This document shows positions 8,141 through 17,153 of a stretch of DNA of 64,000 bases, piece by piece (position 1 is the stretch's first letter; every line of letters begins with the position of its first letter). The position numbers and the translations under genes are program-made. Origin of the DNA: Marivita sp. S6314 (GTDB lineage: Bacteria; Pseudomonadota; Alphaproteobacteria; Rhodobacterales; Rhodobacteraceae); contig NZ_JALKAO010000002.1 of the NCBI RefSeq assembly GCF_023015985.1, positions 620,001 to 684,000 of the forward strand, in the 5' to 3' direction. Below the pieces are notes generated by a model, which did no database searches, was not told the origin of the DNA, and saw only the letters and a program-made list of their open reading frames with translations.

Positions 8141-8839
8141 ATGGCGCAGAAGCTGAAAACCATAGGGTTCGATGCGGATGACACGCTCTGGCACAATGAG
8201 CGTTTCTTCAAGCTGACGCAGGACCGGTTTGAAGATTTACTGTCTGATTATACAGACAAATCCTTGCTGCACGACCGGTTGGTGGCCGCCGAGAGACGCA
8301 ATATCGGTCACTATGGTTTCGGTGTGAAAGGTTTTGTGCTTTCGATGATCGAAACCGCTATTGACGTCACGGACGGCGCGGTTCCCGGGCACGTGATCCA
8401 ACAGCTTCTGGATGCCGGGCAAGACATGCTTGCGCACCCGATCGAGCTTTTGCCGCATGTTCAGCACACGGTTGAAACCCTGTCGTCAACGCACCGGCTG
8501 GTGTTGATCACCAAGGGCGACCTGCTCCATCAGGAACGCAAGCTCGCGCAATCGGGCCTGGGAGAGCTGTTCGACGATGTCTCGATCGTCTCGGACAAAT
8601 CGGTCACCACGTATCAAACGGTCTTTGCGCCGCTGCAGGGCGGCATCGAGGGCGCCATGATGGTGGGCAATTCGATGAAGTCAGATGTGGTTCCTGCGGT
8701 TCAGGCCGGCAGTTGGGGCGTTTTTGTTCCGCATGATCTGGTATGGGATCTGGAAAAGGCCGATCCGCCCGACAGCCCACGGTTTCACGCGATAGAGAAT
8801 CTGGGGGCATTGCCCGATCTGGTGGCGGAAATCGGCTGA
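8141..8839 (+). CDS. HAD-superfamily hydrolase
   Basis: The 232-residue protein has HAD motif I as GFDADDTLWHNE (nucleophile D11, acid/base D13), motif II VLITKGD, a conserved lysine in SDKS, and motif IV MVGNSMKSDVVPAV. A helical cap of about 80 residues follows motif I, as in the phosphatase/dehalogenase subfamily. The likely role is small-molecule phosphatase; the substrate is not evident. The ATG at 8141 gives the usual start just before motif I; a GTG at 8114 is possible but has a poor ribosome site. About 205 bases without a gene follow, before the carboxypeptidase; they carry a direct repeat TGCCACATT at 8847 and 8858. Confidence 0.85.
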   Translation: MAQKLKTIGFDADDTLWHNERFFKLTQDRFEDLLSDYTDKSLLHDRLVAAERRNIGHYGFGVKGFVLSMIETAIDVTDGAVPGHVIQQLLDAGQDMLAHPIELLPHVQHTVETLSSTHRLVLITKGDLLHQERKLAQSGLGELFDDVSIVSDKSVTTYQTVFAPLQGGIEGAMMVGNSMKSDVVPAVQAGSWGVFVPHDLVWDLEKADPPDSPRFHAIENLGALPDLVAEIG

Positions 8840-9044
8840 AGACCTTTGCCACATTCCTGCCACATTGGCTTCACTAGTAAGTGCCGAAAAAGAACCCCCT
8901 AGATGTTGCGGGATGCCGCTCCAATTTCGTCAGAAAAGGTATAAAAATAAGACCTTTATCGGCCTCACCTCATGTGTTAGCCTACTCGCAATAATAAAGC
9001 TGACCGGAAAAATCCGGCGGCATGAGGCAGAAGAGGCGGATATA

Positions 9045-10595
9045 GTGACGGGACGGCATAAATTGCCGGGCCGATTGGGCCTGTACGTAATCACTGCAAT
9101 TTGGTTGGCCATTCTGGTGCCGATCAGCGCCATGGCTGCGCCTTATGCGGCGTTGGTGATGGACGCGCGCAATGGCGAAGTTCTGCACGCGCGGAACGCG
9201 GATACGCGACTGCATCCGGCATCGCTGACCAAGATGATGACGCTCTACATTGTGTTCGAAGCCGTCCAGAACGGCGAGATCAGCATGGACACCAAGGTGC
9301 GCATCTCAAAGAAGGCGGCGGCAGAGCCTCCCTCCAAGCTGGGCCTGCGTCCCGGGTCGCGGATTCAGTTGCGCTATCTTGTGCGGGCGGCGGCCATCAA
9401 ATCGGCCAATGACGCTTCGACCGCGATCGCCGAAGCTATCTCGGGGTCGGAAGCGGCGTTCGCGCGCCGGATGAACCGCACGGCCAAAGCCCTGGGTATG
9501 AGCCGCACCACGTTCAAAAACGCGCATGGCCTGACCGAAAGTGGTCACATGTCCACGGCACGCGACATGACAATCCTGGGTCGCCATGTGCTTTATGACT
9601 ACCCGCAGTATTACAATCTGTTTTCACGCCGCAGCGCGGATGCCGGCATCAAGCGCGTCGCGCACACAAACCGTCGTTTCCTGAACAGCTACCGTGGCGC
9701 AGACGGGATCAAGACAGGCTACACACGCGCCGCGGGGTTCAACCTGACAGCCTCTGCCGAGCGCGGGTCCGAGCGCATCATCGTGACCGTGTTCGGGGGC
9801 AACTCTACCGCATCGCGCAACGCGCAGGTGGCCAAGCTGATGGATCTCGGGTTCAACCGCGCACCAACGCGGATGGCGCTGCGCACGCCGCGCAAGCCGC
9901 CCTATATGGGGCGCGTCGGCAAAAGCACAACTGAAACCGTCATCGCCAAAAGCCAGACTCCGTCGACCAACACGCGCGCCAAATCCATTCGGGTTGTCGC
10001 GGCAGCCGTGACAAAAAGCCTGCGCCCGACCGCCCGGCCCGTGGCCGAACCGGTCTTGCCGGACGCGCTTGTGGCCGAGTTGAAGGAAGACATTCAATCA
10101 GTGCTGGCCGAAGTGCAGACCGAAGAGGTTCAGGAAGTCGCGGCAACCTCTGCACAGGCCGCCCTGCCCGTGGCCTCAGCCAAAGCCGCAACAGCCGCCA
10201 GCGCGACCGCGGCGGCGGCAAAGACAGCGCCCAGCGCCTCTGTAAAGCCCGTCGTGCGACCCCGCACCATAGTGTTGGCGTCGGCCTCTACCCGGCAACC
10301 CGCGCAGCCCGTCGTCGCGCGCGAAAGCGAAGTTGTGACGCGGATCTCGACCTCTGGCGGGCGGCATTGGGGGATCAATGTCGGACGCTACCCAAGCCGC
10401 TTTGCCGCCGAAAAGGCGTTGCTCAAGACCGCGCTTTCGGAAATGGCGACGCTGGACGGATCATTGCGCAAGGTCGTGAACGGCGCGCGCGGGTTTGATG
10501 CGAATTTCATGGGGCTGACCCGCGAAAGCGCGGATCTGGCCTGTCGCCGACTTCAGGCGCGTCAGGTCACCTGTTTCATGATTGGACCCGGCTGA
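9045..10595 (+). CDS. D-alanyl-D-alanine carboxypeptidase (PBP5/6-like) with SPOR-like C-terminus
   Basis: The 516-residue protein has a signal peptide (about residues 11-32, GLYVITAIWLAILVPISAMA) and the three S11 peptidase motifs: SLTK (60-63, nucleophile S60), SAN (120-122) and KTG (223-225). It trims the terminal D-Ala from peptidoglycan stem peptides in the periplasm. Residues 290-440 are a long Ala/Thr/Pro-rich linker, and the last 75 (GRHWGINVGRYPSRFAAEKAL...) resemble a SPOR peptidoglycan-binding domain, which would recruit it to the division septum. The GTG at 9045, after AGAGGCGGA, is preferred over upstream starts, which add a non-signal-like extension. Confidence 0.88.
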   Translation: MTGRHKLPGRLGLYVITAIWLAILVPISAMAAPYAALVMDARNGEVLHARNADTRLHPASLTKMMTLYIVFEAVQNGEISMDTKVRISKKAAAEPPSKLGLRPGSRIQLRYLVRAAAIKSANDASTAIAEAISGSEAAFARRMNRTAKALGMSRTTFKNAHGLTESGHMSTARDMTILGRHVLYDYPQYYNLFSRRSADAGIKRVAHTNRRFLNSYRGADGIKTGYTRAAGFNLTASAERGSERIIVTVFGGNSTASRNAQVAKLMDLGFNRAPTRMALRTPRKPPYMGRVGKSTTETVIAKSQTPSTNTRAKSIRVVAAAVTKSLRPTARPVAEPVLPDALVAELKEDIQSVLAEVQTEEVQEVAATSAQAALPVASAKAATAASATAAAAKTAPSASVKPVVRPRTIVLASASTRQPAQPVVARESEVVTRISTSGGRHWGINVGRYPSRFAAEKALLKTALSEMATLDGSLRKVVNGARGFDANFMGLTRESADLACRRLQARQVTCFMIGPG

Positions 10596-10603
10596 TCCCG
10601 GTA

Positions 10604-10762
10604 TCAGGGTTTCGGACGATCATCGTAATCATCGGATAGAATACGTTCGGCGGCCCCGTCCGGGTCATCGTATTGCCGGGCTTTGACGGTAAAGACAAAC
10701 GCCACAAGCCCGATGCCTCCCAAGATCAGGGATACCGGAATGAGGTAGGCAAGCACATTCAT
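10604..10762 (-). CDS. ccoS: cbb3 oxidase assembly protein CcoS
   Basis: A 52-residue ORF (MNVLAYLIPVSLILGGIGLV) has one transmembrane helix (about residues 4-26) followed by KARQYDDPDGAAERIL, the usual CcoS pattern of a helix and then an acidic YDDPxGxAxRIL segment. CcoS is needed to insert cofactors into the catalytic CcoN subunit. It is the last gene of the ccoGHIS operon, 12 bases behind ccoI, and converges with the carboxypeptidase gene with 8 bases between the stops. Confidence 0.9.
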   Translation of the reverse strand: MNVLAYLIPVSLILGGIGLVAFVFTVKARQYDDPDGAAERILSDDYDDRPKP

Positions 10763-10774
10763 TGTCAGGTCCGA

Positions 10775-12964
10775 TCACTTAAGACGTAGAGCGTTCAACG
10801 ACACCGTAATCGAGGAGGTCGACATCGCCAAGGCGGCAATCAGGGGCGAGCACAGACCGGCAATCGCCAGTGGCACCGCAATGATGTTGTACCATGTTGC
10901 GATGGTGAAGTTCTGACGGATGCGTTTGATAGCGGTTTGCGATGTCGCCACCGCGTCGGAAATTGGCTCAAGTGAGTTGCCCAGCAGAACAACATCCGAC
11001 GCCACACGCGCCGCATCCAGCGCAGAGGCCGGAGAGATCGACACATGGGCACCCGCCAAGGCAGCGGTGTCATTCAGACCATCCCCCACCATCAGCACAT
11101 GCGCGCCTGCATCTGTCATCTCGTCAATCTTGGCGGCCTTGTCCTGTGGCAAAGCCTCGGCGATCCATTTCCGGATACCCAAACGATGTGCAAAGGCTTC
11201 GACGGCAGGCGTTGTGTCACCTGACATCAGAACAACGTCGTAGCCGTCTTTTTGCAATTGCGACACCACGGCTTCTGCCCCGTCGCGGATCTGGTCTTCG
11301 AAGTAGAACGGTTCGGCAGCGACCTCTCCGATACGCAGCCATGCAGAGGTGACGTTGCTGTCGCCCCCGCCAACCCAGCTTGCGCGCCCCAGTCGCACGG
11401 TCTGCCCTTTCCAAACCCCTTGCGCCCCGTGTCCGGGGATCTCGGTCAGGTTGGTGACTGTCTCGGGCTTGACCCCGGCGGACAGGATCGCCTGCGCCAA
11501 GGACTGCGACAGCGGGTGAGACGAGCCTTCGGCCAAGGCAAGCGCGATGCCCAGATTGCGGCGCGAATGATCGCCGATATTGGTGACTTCGGGTGTTCCC
11601 GCGGTCAGCGTTCCCGTCTTGTCGAACACAACGGTGTCCACCTGCGCCATCCGTTCAAGCGCGGTGGAATCCTTGATCAGCAAGCCCTTGCGGAACAGAC
11701 GACCCGAAGCAGCGGTTGTCACAGCAGGCACCGCAAGGCCCAGCGCACAAGGGCAGGTGATGATCAGGACGGCAGCGGCGATATTCAGCGCGGTGCGCAG
11801 ATCAAAGGTGTAGACATACCATCCGACAAAGGCCAAGGCCGACAGGATATGCACCCCGGGCGCGTACAGCTTGGCGGCCTTGTCGGCGAGCGACGTGTAC
11901 CGAGAGCGCCCGGATTCCGCCACCGCCACGAGGTCGGCCATCCGGTGCAATGACGTGTCGCGCCCCACTGCGGTGGCCCGAATGGTCAAGGGACCCGTGA
12001 GATTGACCTCACCCGCGCTGACCACCTGTCCGGGGCACGCGTAGACAGGGCGTGTTTCGCCGGTCAGAAGCGATCGGTCCAATTCGGAGTGTCCGTCCAC
12101 GATCTCTCCGTCAACGGGCATCCGTCCGCCGGGACGCACGCGAACCAAATCGCCGATCACCAGGTCCGACATGGCGACCTGTTCTTCGTCGCCCTCTGCC
12201 GTCACCCGCGCAACGCGGGGCACTTCCAGTGCGGCCAGTTCCTCGGCCGCAGACCGGGCGGCGGCCCGGGTGCGGTGATCCAGATAACGACCGGCCAGCA
12301 GGAAAAACGTCAGCGTGATGGCGGCGTCAAAATAGGCGTGTTCGCCCGACAGGGAGGTTTCCCAAAGCGACGTGGCAACAGCCAGCAGGATCGCCAGCGA
12401 AATCGGCACATCCATGTTCAGCCGCCCTGCCCTGAGCGCGGTCCAGGCGTGTTTGAAGAACGGCTGCGCAGAAAAGGCGATGGTCGGCAAAGCAATCGCT
12501 GCGGAAATCCAGTGGAACATATCCCGCGTCGGGCCATCCGCCCCGGACCACACGGCGACCGATAAAAGCATCACGTTCATGGCGGCAAACCCGGCAACCG
12601 CCAGCCGCATCAGCAGATCCCGGCCCGCCTTGTCGGTTTCGGTCGCCCGCAGTGCGGTTGCATCCAGTTCATGCGCCTCATATCCGGACGCTTCCAGAAC
12701 GCGCACAAGATCCTCTGCGGTCAGGTCGGGCCGCGCCTCGACCTGCGCCCGTTTCAACGTCAGGTTCACCCGCGCGCCCAGCACGCCGTCTTGGGCATTC
12801 AACGCCCGTTCAACACCCGAGATACAGGCCGCGCAATGGATCGACGGCAGCGACAGGACAATGTTCACGTCCTTGGGCTGCGCCGCTTCGGCCAGAGCCT
12901 CTGCGGCGGGTGCGGCAGAACATGCGGGACATGCCGAGGTTGGGGGGCGCATCGCAACCGTCAT
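10775..12964 (-). CDS. ccoI: Copper-exporting P1B-ATPase CcoI for cbb3 oxidase maturation
   Basis: The 729-residue protein has an N-terminal heavy-metal domain with CAAC (44-47) preceded by a second cysteine pair (CPAC near 12-15), eight predicted membrane helices, the ion-binding CPCALGLAVP motif in helix 6, the phosphorylation site DKTGTLT, and the hinge MVGDGLNDTAAL. CcoI-type ATPases deliver copper towards the periplasm for the CuB centre of the oxidase. The position in ccoGHIS supports CcoI rather than a general copper-resistance CopA. It follows ccoH by 3 bases. Confidence 0.95.
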   Translation of the reverse strand: MTVAMRPPTSACPACSAAPAAEALAEAAQPKDVNIVLSLPSIHCAACISGVERALNAQDGVLGARVNLTLKRAQVEARPDLTAEDLVRVLEASGYEAHELDATALRATETDKAGRDLLMRLAVAGFAAMNVMLLSVAVWSGADGPTRDMFHWISAAIALPTIAFSAQPFFKHAWTALRAGRLNMDVPISLAILLAVATSLWETSLSGEHAYFDAAITLTFFLLAGRYLDHRTRAAARSAAEELAALEVPRVARVTAEGDEEQVAMSDLVIGDLVRVRPGGRMPVDGEIVDGHSELDRSLLTGETRPVYACPGQVVSAGEVNLTGPLTIRATAVGRDTSLHRMADLVAVAESGRSRYTSLADKAAKLYAPGVHILSALAFVGWYVYTFDLRTALNIAAAVLIITCPCALGLAVPAVTTAASGRLFRKGLLIKDSTALERMAQVDTVVFDKTGTLTAGTPEVTNIGDHSRRNLGIALALAEGSSHPLSQSLAQAILSAGVKPETVTNLTEIPGHGAQGVWKGQTVRLGRASWVGGGDSNVTSAWLRIGEVAAEPFYFEDQIRDGAEAVVSQLQKDGYDVVLMSGDTTPAVEAFAHRLGIRKWIAEALPQDKAAKIDEMTDAGAHVLMVGDGLNDTAALAGAHVSISPASALDAARVASDVVLLGNSLEPISDAVATSQTAIKRIRQNFTIATWYNIIAVPLAIAGLCSPLIAALAMSTSSITVSLNALRLK

Positions 12965-12967
12965 GGA

Positions 12968-13429
12968 TCAACTCTCGACGTGCAGAATGACGCGCTGTTC
13001 GAACGGGGTGCCGTCCAATGCGGTGGCTTTCATCCGGATATTCCAGTTGCCGGGGCGCAGGGTTTCGCGGGCCACGTAGGCTTTGCCATCAAAGGCAAAA
13101 TCCGGGCTGCGGTCATCCTGCACATGGGTGGCCCGCCCCAGAACAGCGTCAAGCGTGCCGGCCTGAACAGGACGGCCTTCGGCATCCTTGATGCTCAGGA
13201 TCAGCAGCCCGCCCTTGGCCTCTGCATAGACCGTCCACCCCAACGCTTCCTGATCGGCGCGGCGATCATCGAAGTTTTGCGAGGCGACATAAGAGTTCTT
13301 CACTTCCAGCCCCGGAAAGGTCGAAACGGCAGAGTAGGCGAGGAACAGGTTGACCGTGATAATCACGGCAAAGCAGCCCCCGAAGATGGCAAGCGCGTGC
13401 CAGCCGGTTAATTTGCGTTCTTTTGCCAT
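12968..13429 (-). CDS. ccoH: CcoH (FixH) family cbb3 oxidase assembly protein
   Basis: The 153-residue protein has a single N-terminal membrane helix (about residues 11-33, HALAIFGGCFAVIITVNLFL) and a periplasmic beta-rich domain containing the FixH features KNSYVASQNF, LGWTV and the C-terminal WNIRMKATALDG. It helps assemble or stabilise the oxidase, interacting with CcoI and CcoN in related bacteria. Its first base is shared with the last base of the ccoG stop region (start 13429), so it is coupled to ccoG. Confidence 0.92.
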   Translation of the reverse strand: MAKERKLTGWHALAIFGGCFAVIITVNLFLAYSAVSTFPGLEVKNSYVASQNFDDRRADQEALGWTVYAEAKGGLLILSIKDAEGRPVQAGTLDAVLGRATHVQDDRSPDFAFDGKAYVARETLRPGNWNIRMKATALDGTPFEQRVILHVES

Positions 13430-14865
13430 CAGTTTGAACTCCCGTTGAAGATCGTGTCGCTATGGGCGCGGGCGCCGCTTGTCAGGTCCTCGACCCAGAC
13501 GCGCACATCCGTCCGTTCGTCGCGGGCCGGAACAGAGTTGGGTGGCGCCACGATATAGACGCGTTGCAGATGCATCTGGTTCGCGGTCACGTTGACGGTC
13601 TCGTACGGTGTCCCTTCGAGTTGGACCCGCAGCGCCGGATGCCCGGTGATCGAGACACGGAACGGACGGTCTTCGCCATGCTTGTTCAGCAAACGCACGT
13701 CGTATGTGTTGCGGATTGACCCGTCAGAAAGGGTCACAAAGGTCGGATTGCGGACAGGTGCCACGCTCAGTTCGATTTCGGGGCGGATGAACAGGGCAAA
13801 GACAAGCCCGACACCCACCAGCGCCCACAGGCCGGTATACATCATCGTCCGCACACGGAAGATATGGAACCATGGTGTGCGCGGCTTCTCTCCGGCCCGT
13901 TCGCGTGGCTCGTCCGACAGTGCAAGGTAGTCAACCAGACCACGCGGTTTGCCGATTTTTTCCATGATGTCGTCACAGGCATCAATGCACAGACCGCAGG
14001 TGATACATTCCATCTGCTGCCCGTCGCGAATGTCGATCCCCATGGGGCAGACGTTCACGCAGGCCATGCAGTCGATACAATCGCCCAGCTGATCGGCGTT
14101 TTCGCCCTTGCGATGCTTGCCGCGCGGTTCGCCACGCCATTCGCGGTAGCCGATGGTCAGGGTGTCTTCATCCATCATCGCCGCCTGAATGCGGGGCCAG
14201 GGGCAGGCGTAAATACAGATCTGTTCGCGGGCAAACCCACCAAAGAAAAAGGTTGTCGCCGTCAGCAAGAGCACCGTGGTGTAGGCCACGGGATGCGCCT
14301 GGAATGTGACCAGTTGGACCAGCAGGGTTGGCGCATCAGCGAAATAGAACACCCACGCGCCCCCGGTTGCCAGTGCGATCAGGAACCAGGCGGCCCATTT
14401 CGTCAGCCGCAAGCGAATCTTTCGGACATCCATCTTTTTCTGGCGATGCAGGCGCAACCGCGCGTTCCGGTCCCCTTCGATCCAGCGCTCAACGGCGATG
14501 AACAGGTCAGTCCAGACCGTTTGCGGGCAGGCATAACCACACCAGACCCGGCCCAGGGCCGAGGTGAACAGGAACAGCCCCAACCCGGCCATGATCAGAA
14601 GACCGGCGACGAAGTAAAATTCATGCGGCCAGATTTCGATCCAGAAGAAAAAGAACCGGCGATGCGCAAGGTCCACCAGAACCGCCTGATCCGGCAATTG
14701 CGGGCCACGATCCCAGCGAATCCAGGGGGTGATGTAATAGATGCCCAAAGCGACGATCATGATGATCCACTTCAGGCTTCTGAAACTGCCCGACACTTTT
14801 TTGGGAAAGATCGGTTCGCGCGCTGCGTAAAGGCTTGGCGGCGTCTGGTTTTCTGACTGCGACAC
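13429..14865 (-). CDS. ccoG: CcoG (FixG/RdxA) ferredoxin-like cbb3 assembly protein
   Basis: The 478-residue membrane protein has about five helices and two 4Fe-4S clusters in CIDCMACVNVCPMGIDIRDG and CITCGLCIDACD (around residues 258-300). Upstream segments YACPQTVWTD and YACPWPRIQ are also typical. CcoG acts in copper reduction/insertion for the cbb3 oxidase. The start is a GTG (14865) preceded by TAGGAG. A perfect FNR-type box (14931-14944) lies 66 bases upstream, consistent with induction at low oxygen. Confidence 0.94.
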   Translation of the reverse strand: MSQSENQTPPSLYAAREPIFPKKVSGSFRSLKWIIMIVALGIYYITPWIRWDRGPQLPDQAVLVDLAHRRFFFFWIEIWPHEFYFVAGLLIMAGLGLFLFTSALGRVWCGYACPQTVWTDLFIAVERWIEGDRNARLRLHRQKKMDVRKIRLRLTKWAAWFLIALATGGAWVFYFADAPTLLVQLVTFQAHPVAYTTVLLLTATTFFFGGFAREQICIYACPWPRIQAAMMDEDTLTIGYREWRGEPRGKHRKGENADQLGDCIDCMACVNVCPMGIDIRDGQQMECITCGLCIDACDDIMEKIGKPRGLVDYLALSDEPRERAGEKPRTPWFHIFRVRTMMYTGLWALVGVGLVFALFIRPEIELSVAPVRNPTFVTLSDGSIRNTYDVRLLNKHGEDRPFRVSITGHPALRVQLEGTPYETVNVTANQMHLQRVYIVAPPNSVPARDERTDVRVWVEDLTSGARAHSDTIFNGSSN

Positions 14866-14930
14866 GAGACGGTTGGCTCCTACAACGGATTGGCTTGAGT
14901 GTCTTTTCTCAGCCCGTCCGGTGCCAGACT

Positions 14931-14944
14931 TTGACCTGCATCAA
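14931..14944. promoter_or_regulatory. FNR/FnrL-type box upstream of ccoG
   Basis: The sequence TTGAC-CTGC-ATCAA matches the FNR consensus TTGAY-N4-RTCAA. It is 66 bases upstream of the ccoG start, compatible with an activating position. It implies that ccoGHIS is transcribed from its own oxygen-responsive promoter and not only from ccoN. Confidence 0.85.
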
Positions 14945-14960
14945 ATACTGTATCTTTAAG

Positions 14961-15839
14961 TCACGTTTTTCTGACTTCGCGCAAAATCCACCGTAAAAAC
15001 GCCTTCAGCGGCGGGCGATGCACACCGGGTTTGGTGACCAGATGGTACCCCGCGTCGCGTCGTTCTTCGAAAACCGCGACAAGCCGACCCGCCTCGATGT
15101 CTTCCGCCACCGCGATTCGCGTCGTCACCGCAATGCCCTGCCCATTGCGCGCTCCGTCGATCATCAGGTTTCCGGGCACCTCGGTGCGGGACAAAACACG
15201 TTCGTTTTGAAGGCCTTGTCCGGCCAACCACGAGGATGATTCATGGGTGCCCAGCTCTTCCAGCCAAGGATACCGGATCAGATCGGCCGGTGTTTTCGGG
15301 GTATCCCCTTTGAACAAGGCTGGCGCGCCCACAACCACGACGGGCGATGCCATCAGTTCAACGCTGTCCAGCCCCTTCCAATCCCCGGTGCCATACCGGA
15401 TCGCAACGTCGATACCGCCGGGTGCGGGATCAACAAGCGACGGGCTGGGCGACATCACCATGTCGATGCCCGGATGGTCTGCCTGAAACCCGGCAAGCCG
15501 CGGCATCAGCCACGCGCTGGCAAAGGTCGGCGTGCAGCCAATGTTGAGCGGCCGATGCGCCTCGGTGTGAGACAGCGCTTCGACCCCTGCCGCAATCCGG
15601 CCAAACCCGTCTTCCAAGGCCCGCGCCAGATCCTGACCTTCGGGGGTGAGCTCCAGCGCCCGGTTTGATCGGTCAAACAGCGGAGTGCCCAGATGGGTCT
15701 CAAGCGCGCGCAATTGTTGGGAAATGGCCGCGTGGCTGACATTCAGCGCCGCGCCGGCGTCTGCCACCGATCCGCGCTGTACAAAGGCGCAAAACGCCCG
15801 AAGAGCGGATAGCGACGGCAGTTGGGACCAATTCAACAT
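14961..15839 (-). CDS. LysR-family regulator (GcvA-like)
   Basis: The 292-residue protein has the N-terminal winged helix-turn-helix typical of LysR (about residues 8-65, SLSALRAFCAFVQRGSVADA, LNVSHAAISQQLRALE) and a periplasmic-binding-fold effector domain. Starting at MLNWSQLPSLSAL fits GcvA-like members; upstream starts add about 20 residues of non-family sequence. It lies between the ccoP and ccoG genes, so it interrupts the usually contiguous cco cluster. It is divergent from two tiny ORFs at 15938-16188, which are candidate targets because LysR regulators often control the divergent gene. Effector and regulon are unknown. Confidence 0.85.
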   Translation of the reverse strand: MLNWSQLPSLSALRAFCAFVQRGSVADAGAALNVSHAAISQQLRALETHLGTPLFDRSNRALELTPEGQDLARALEDGFGRIAAGVEALSHTEAHRPLNIGCTPTFASAWLMPRLAGFQADHPGIDMVMSPSPSLVDPAPGGIDVAIRYGTGDWKGLDSVELMASPVVVVGAPALFKGDTPKTPADLIRYPWLEELGTHESSSWLAGQGLQNERVLSRTEVPGNLMIDGARNGQGIAVTTRIAVAEDIEAGRLVAVFEERRDAGYHLVTKPGVHRPPLKAFLRWILREVRKT

Positions 15840-15937
15840 GTAATTCAAACTTACATAATGGATAATTCGCTGACTCGCATGAAATCGGAAAATTGGCAAG
15901 TTTACAGACAGTCCACATCAAACGATCGGAGACAGAC

Positions 15938-16078
15938 ATGTACGGTGTTCTTGCAAAAACCTACTTCCGCGCAACGGGCATTCCCACCAAGCGGCCCCAC
16001 CGCGACACACACCGCTCTTGGTATGGCGAAGAGCTTGGCGCGAACTCTGTTCCGCGGCGGTGGGAGGATTGGAAATGA
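15938..16078 (+). CDS. Small 46-residue ORF divergent from lysR
   Basis: This short ORF starts MYGVLAKTYFRATGIPTKR and ends in VPRRWEDWK. A GGAGACAGAC sequence directly before the ATG (15938) looks like a good ribosome binding site. The product is basic, with two tryptophans near its end, and has no membrane helix. Its stop overlaps the next small ORF (ATGA, 16075-16078). No family was recognised. It could be a real micro-protein or leader peptide under the divergent LysR; coding status is uncertain. Confidence 0.45.
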   Translation: MYGVLAKTYFRATGIPTKRPHRDTHRSWYGEELGANSVPRRWEDWK

Positions 16079-16188
16079 TTGATCCGATTGTCTACCAGCC
16101 CCCGTCGATCTGGTACGGGCAGACGCAAAAAAACCGCGCGGCGCGATGGCCTTGGCGCGGTCAGCGATGGCGGATGTCAAAAGGGTGA
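16075..16188 (+). CDS. Small 37-residue Trp/Arg-rich ORF coupled to the previous one
   Basis: The ORF starts at the ATG overlapping the preceding stop and encodes a peptide beginning MIDPIVYQPPSIWYGQTQK, followed by an Arg/Trp-rich end (RWPWRGQRWRM). Four of 37 residues are tryptophan, an unusually high share. No independent ribosome site is needed if it is coupled. The frame ends about 45 bases before the ccoP terminator hairpin. No homologue was recognised, and it could be a chance ORF. Confidence 0.35.
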   Translation: MIDPIVYQPPSIWYGQTQKNRAARWPWRGQRWRMSKG

Positions 16189-16233
16189 GGCGATGGTCTC
16201 GTCAATCCTGTGGTCAAACCAACGCGACAAAGC

Positions 16234-16267
16234 GTGACAGCCCGGCCCAATATGGCCGGGCTGTCAC
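16234..16267 (-). terminator. Hairpin downstream of ccoP
   Basis: A perfect 14-base-pair stem (arm GTGACAGCCCGGCC, 16234-16247, and its complement at 16254-16267) with a 6-base loop begins 10 bases after the ccoP stop. The strand that would be transcribed has only a short T run after it, so it may act as a transcript-end stabiliser or a Rho-aided terminator. Confidence 0.7.
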
Positions 16268-16277
16268 AAGGTGTTGT

Positions 16278-17153
16278 TTACTCGGTGGCTTCGCCGCCGC
16301 CCAAGCCGTGCACATATACAGCGACGGCGCGCACTTCGGCTTCGCTCAGACGATCCGCCCATGAGGGCATCACGCCAAACCGGGAATAGGTCACGGTTTC
16401 ATGCAAGGTGTCGTAATCCCCGCCATAGAGCCAAATCGCATCCGTCAGGTTCGGCGCGCCCTGCCAACGGTCACCCGTGCCGTCGTCCATGTGACAGGCG
16501 GCACAGTTGTCGAGGTACACGGTTTCACCCGCTTCAACCATCGACGCATCCTGTGGCTCGCCGGACAGCGACATCACGTAGTTCACCACCTGCGCAATCT
16601 CTTCGCCTTCGAGCATGTCACCGAACGCGGGCATTTCCGAATACCGGGCGTCGGGATCGTTTTCGTTGCGAATGCCGTGAGCAATGGTTTCGTGGATCGC
16701 CTCGATGTCACCGCCCCAAAGCCAGTCGTCGTCCAGCAGGTTCGGATACCCCGAGGCCTTGGCCCCAGCCGCGCCCGAGCCGTGACATTGGGCACACCAC
16801 GTGCGGAACACAGCTGCACCGGCGTTTTGGGCGTATTGAACCAGCTCTGGATCATCGGCAATCGCGGTTAGTTCAACAGATGCCAGCTGGGCGTTGATCC
16901 CGGAATTGGCGTCTTCGAACCGTGCGATGTCTTCAGCCACTTCCGCGCGCGTCGAGTATCCGAGAAGACCCGGCGTTGCGGCGCTGATTCCCGGCCATGC
17001 CGGATAAGCGATGGTGTAGATCACCCCCCAGACAATCGTGGCGTAGAAGGTCCACAGCCACCAGCGCGGCAGAGGCTTGTTGTATTCCTTGATCCCGTCC
17101 CACTCGTGACCGGTGGTTTCATAATCAAGGTCGTCGTCTTTTTTATCACTCAT
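16278..17153 (-). CDS. ccoP: cbb3 cytochrome c oxidase diheme subunit III
   Basis: The 291-residue protein has an N-terminal membrane anchor (about residues 33-55, [21 protein letters not shown]) and two c-type heme sites, CAQCH and CAACH, each followed later by a methionine ligand region (SEMPAFGDM and GVMPSW). It passes electrons from soluble cytochrome c to CcoO/CcoN. The start ([12 protein letters not shown]) overlaps the ccoQ stop by 4 bases; upstream in-frame residues belong to ccoQ in another frame. It is the last gene of ccoNOQP. Confidence 0.96.
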   Translation of the reverse strand: MSDKKDDDLDYETTGHEWDGIKEYNKPLPRWWLWTFYATIVWGVIYTIAYPAWPGISAATPGLLGYSTRAEVAEDIARFEDANSGINAQLASVELTAIADDPELVQYAQNAGAAVFRTWCAQCHGSGAAGAKASGYPNLLDDDWLWGGDIEAIHETIAHGIRNENDPDARYSEMPAFGDMLEGEEIAQVVNYVMSLSGEPQDASMVEAGETVYLDNCAACHMDDGTGDRWQGAPNLTDAIWLYGGDYDTLHETVTYSRFGVMPSWADRLSEAEVRAVAVYVHGLGGGEATE

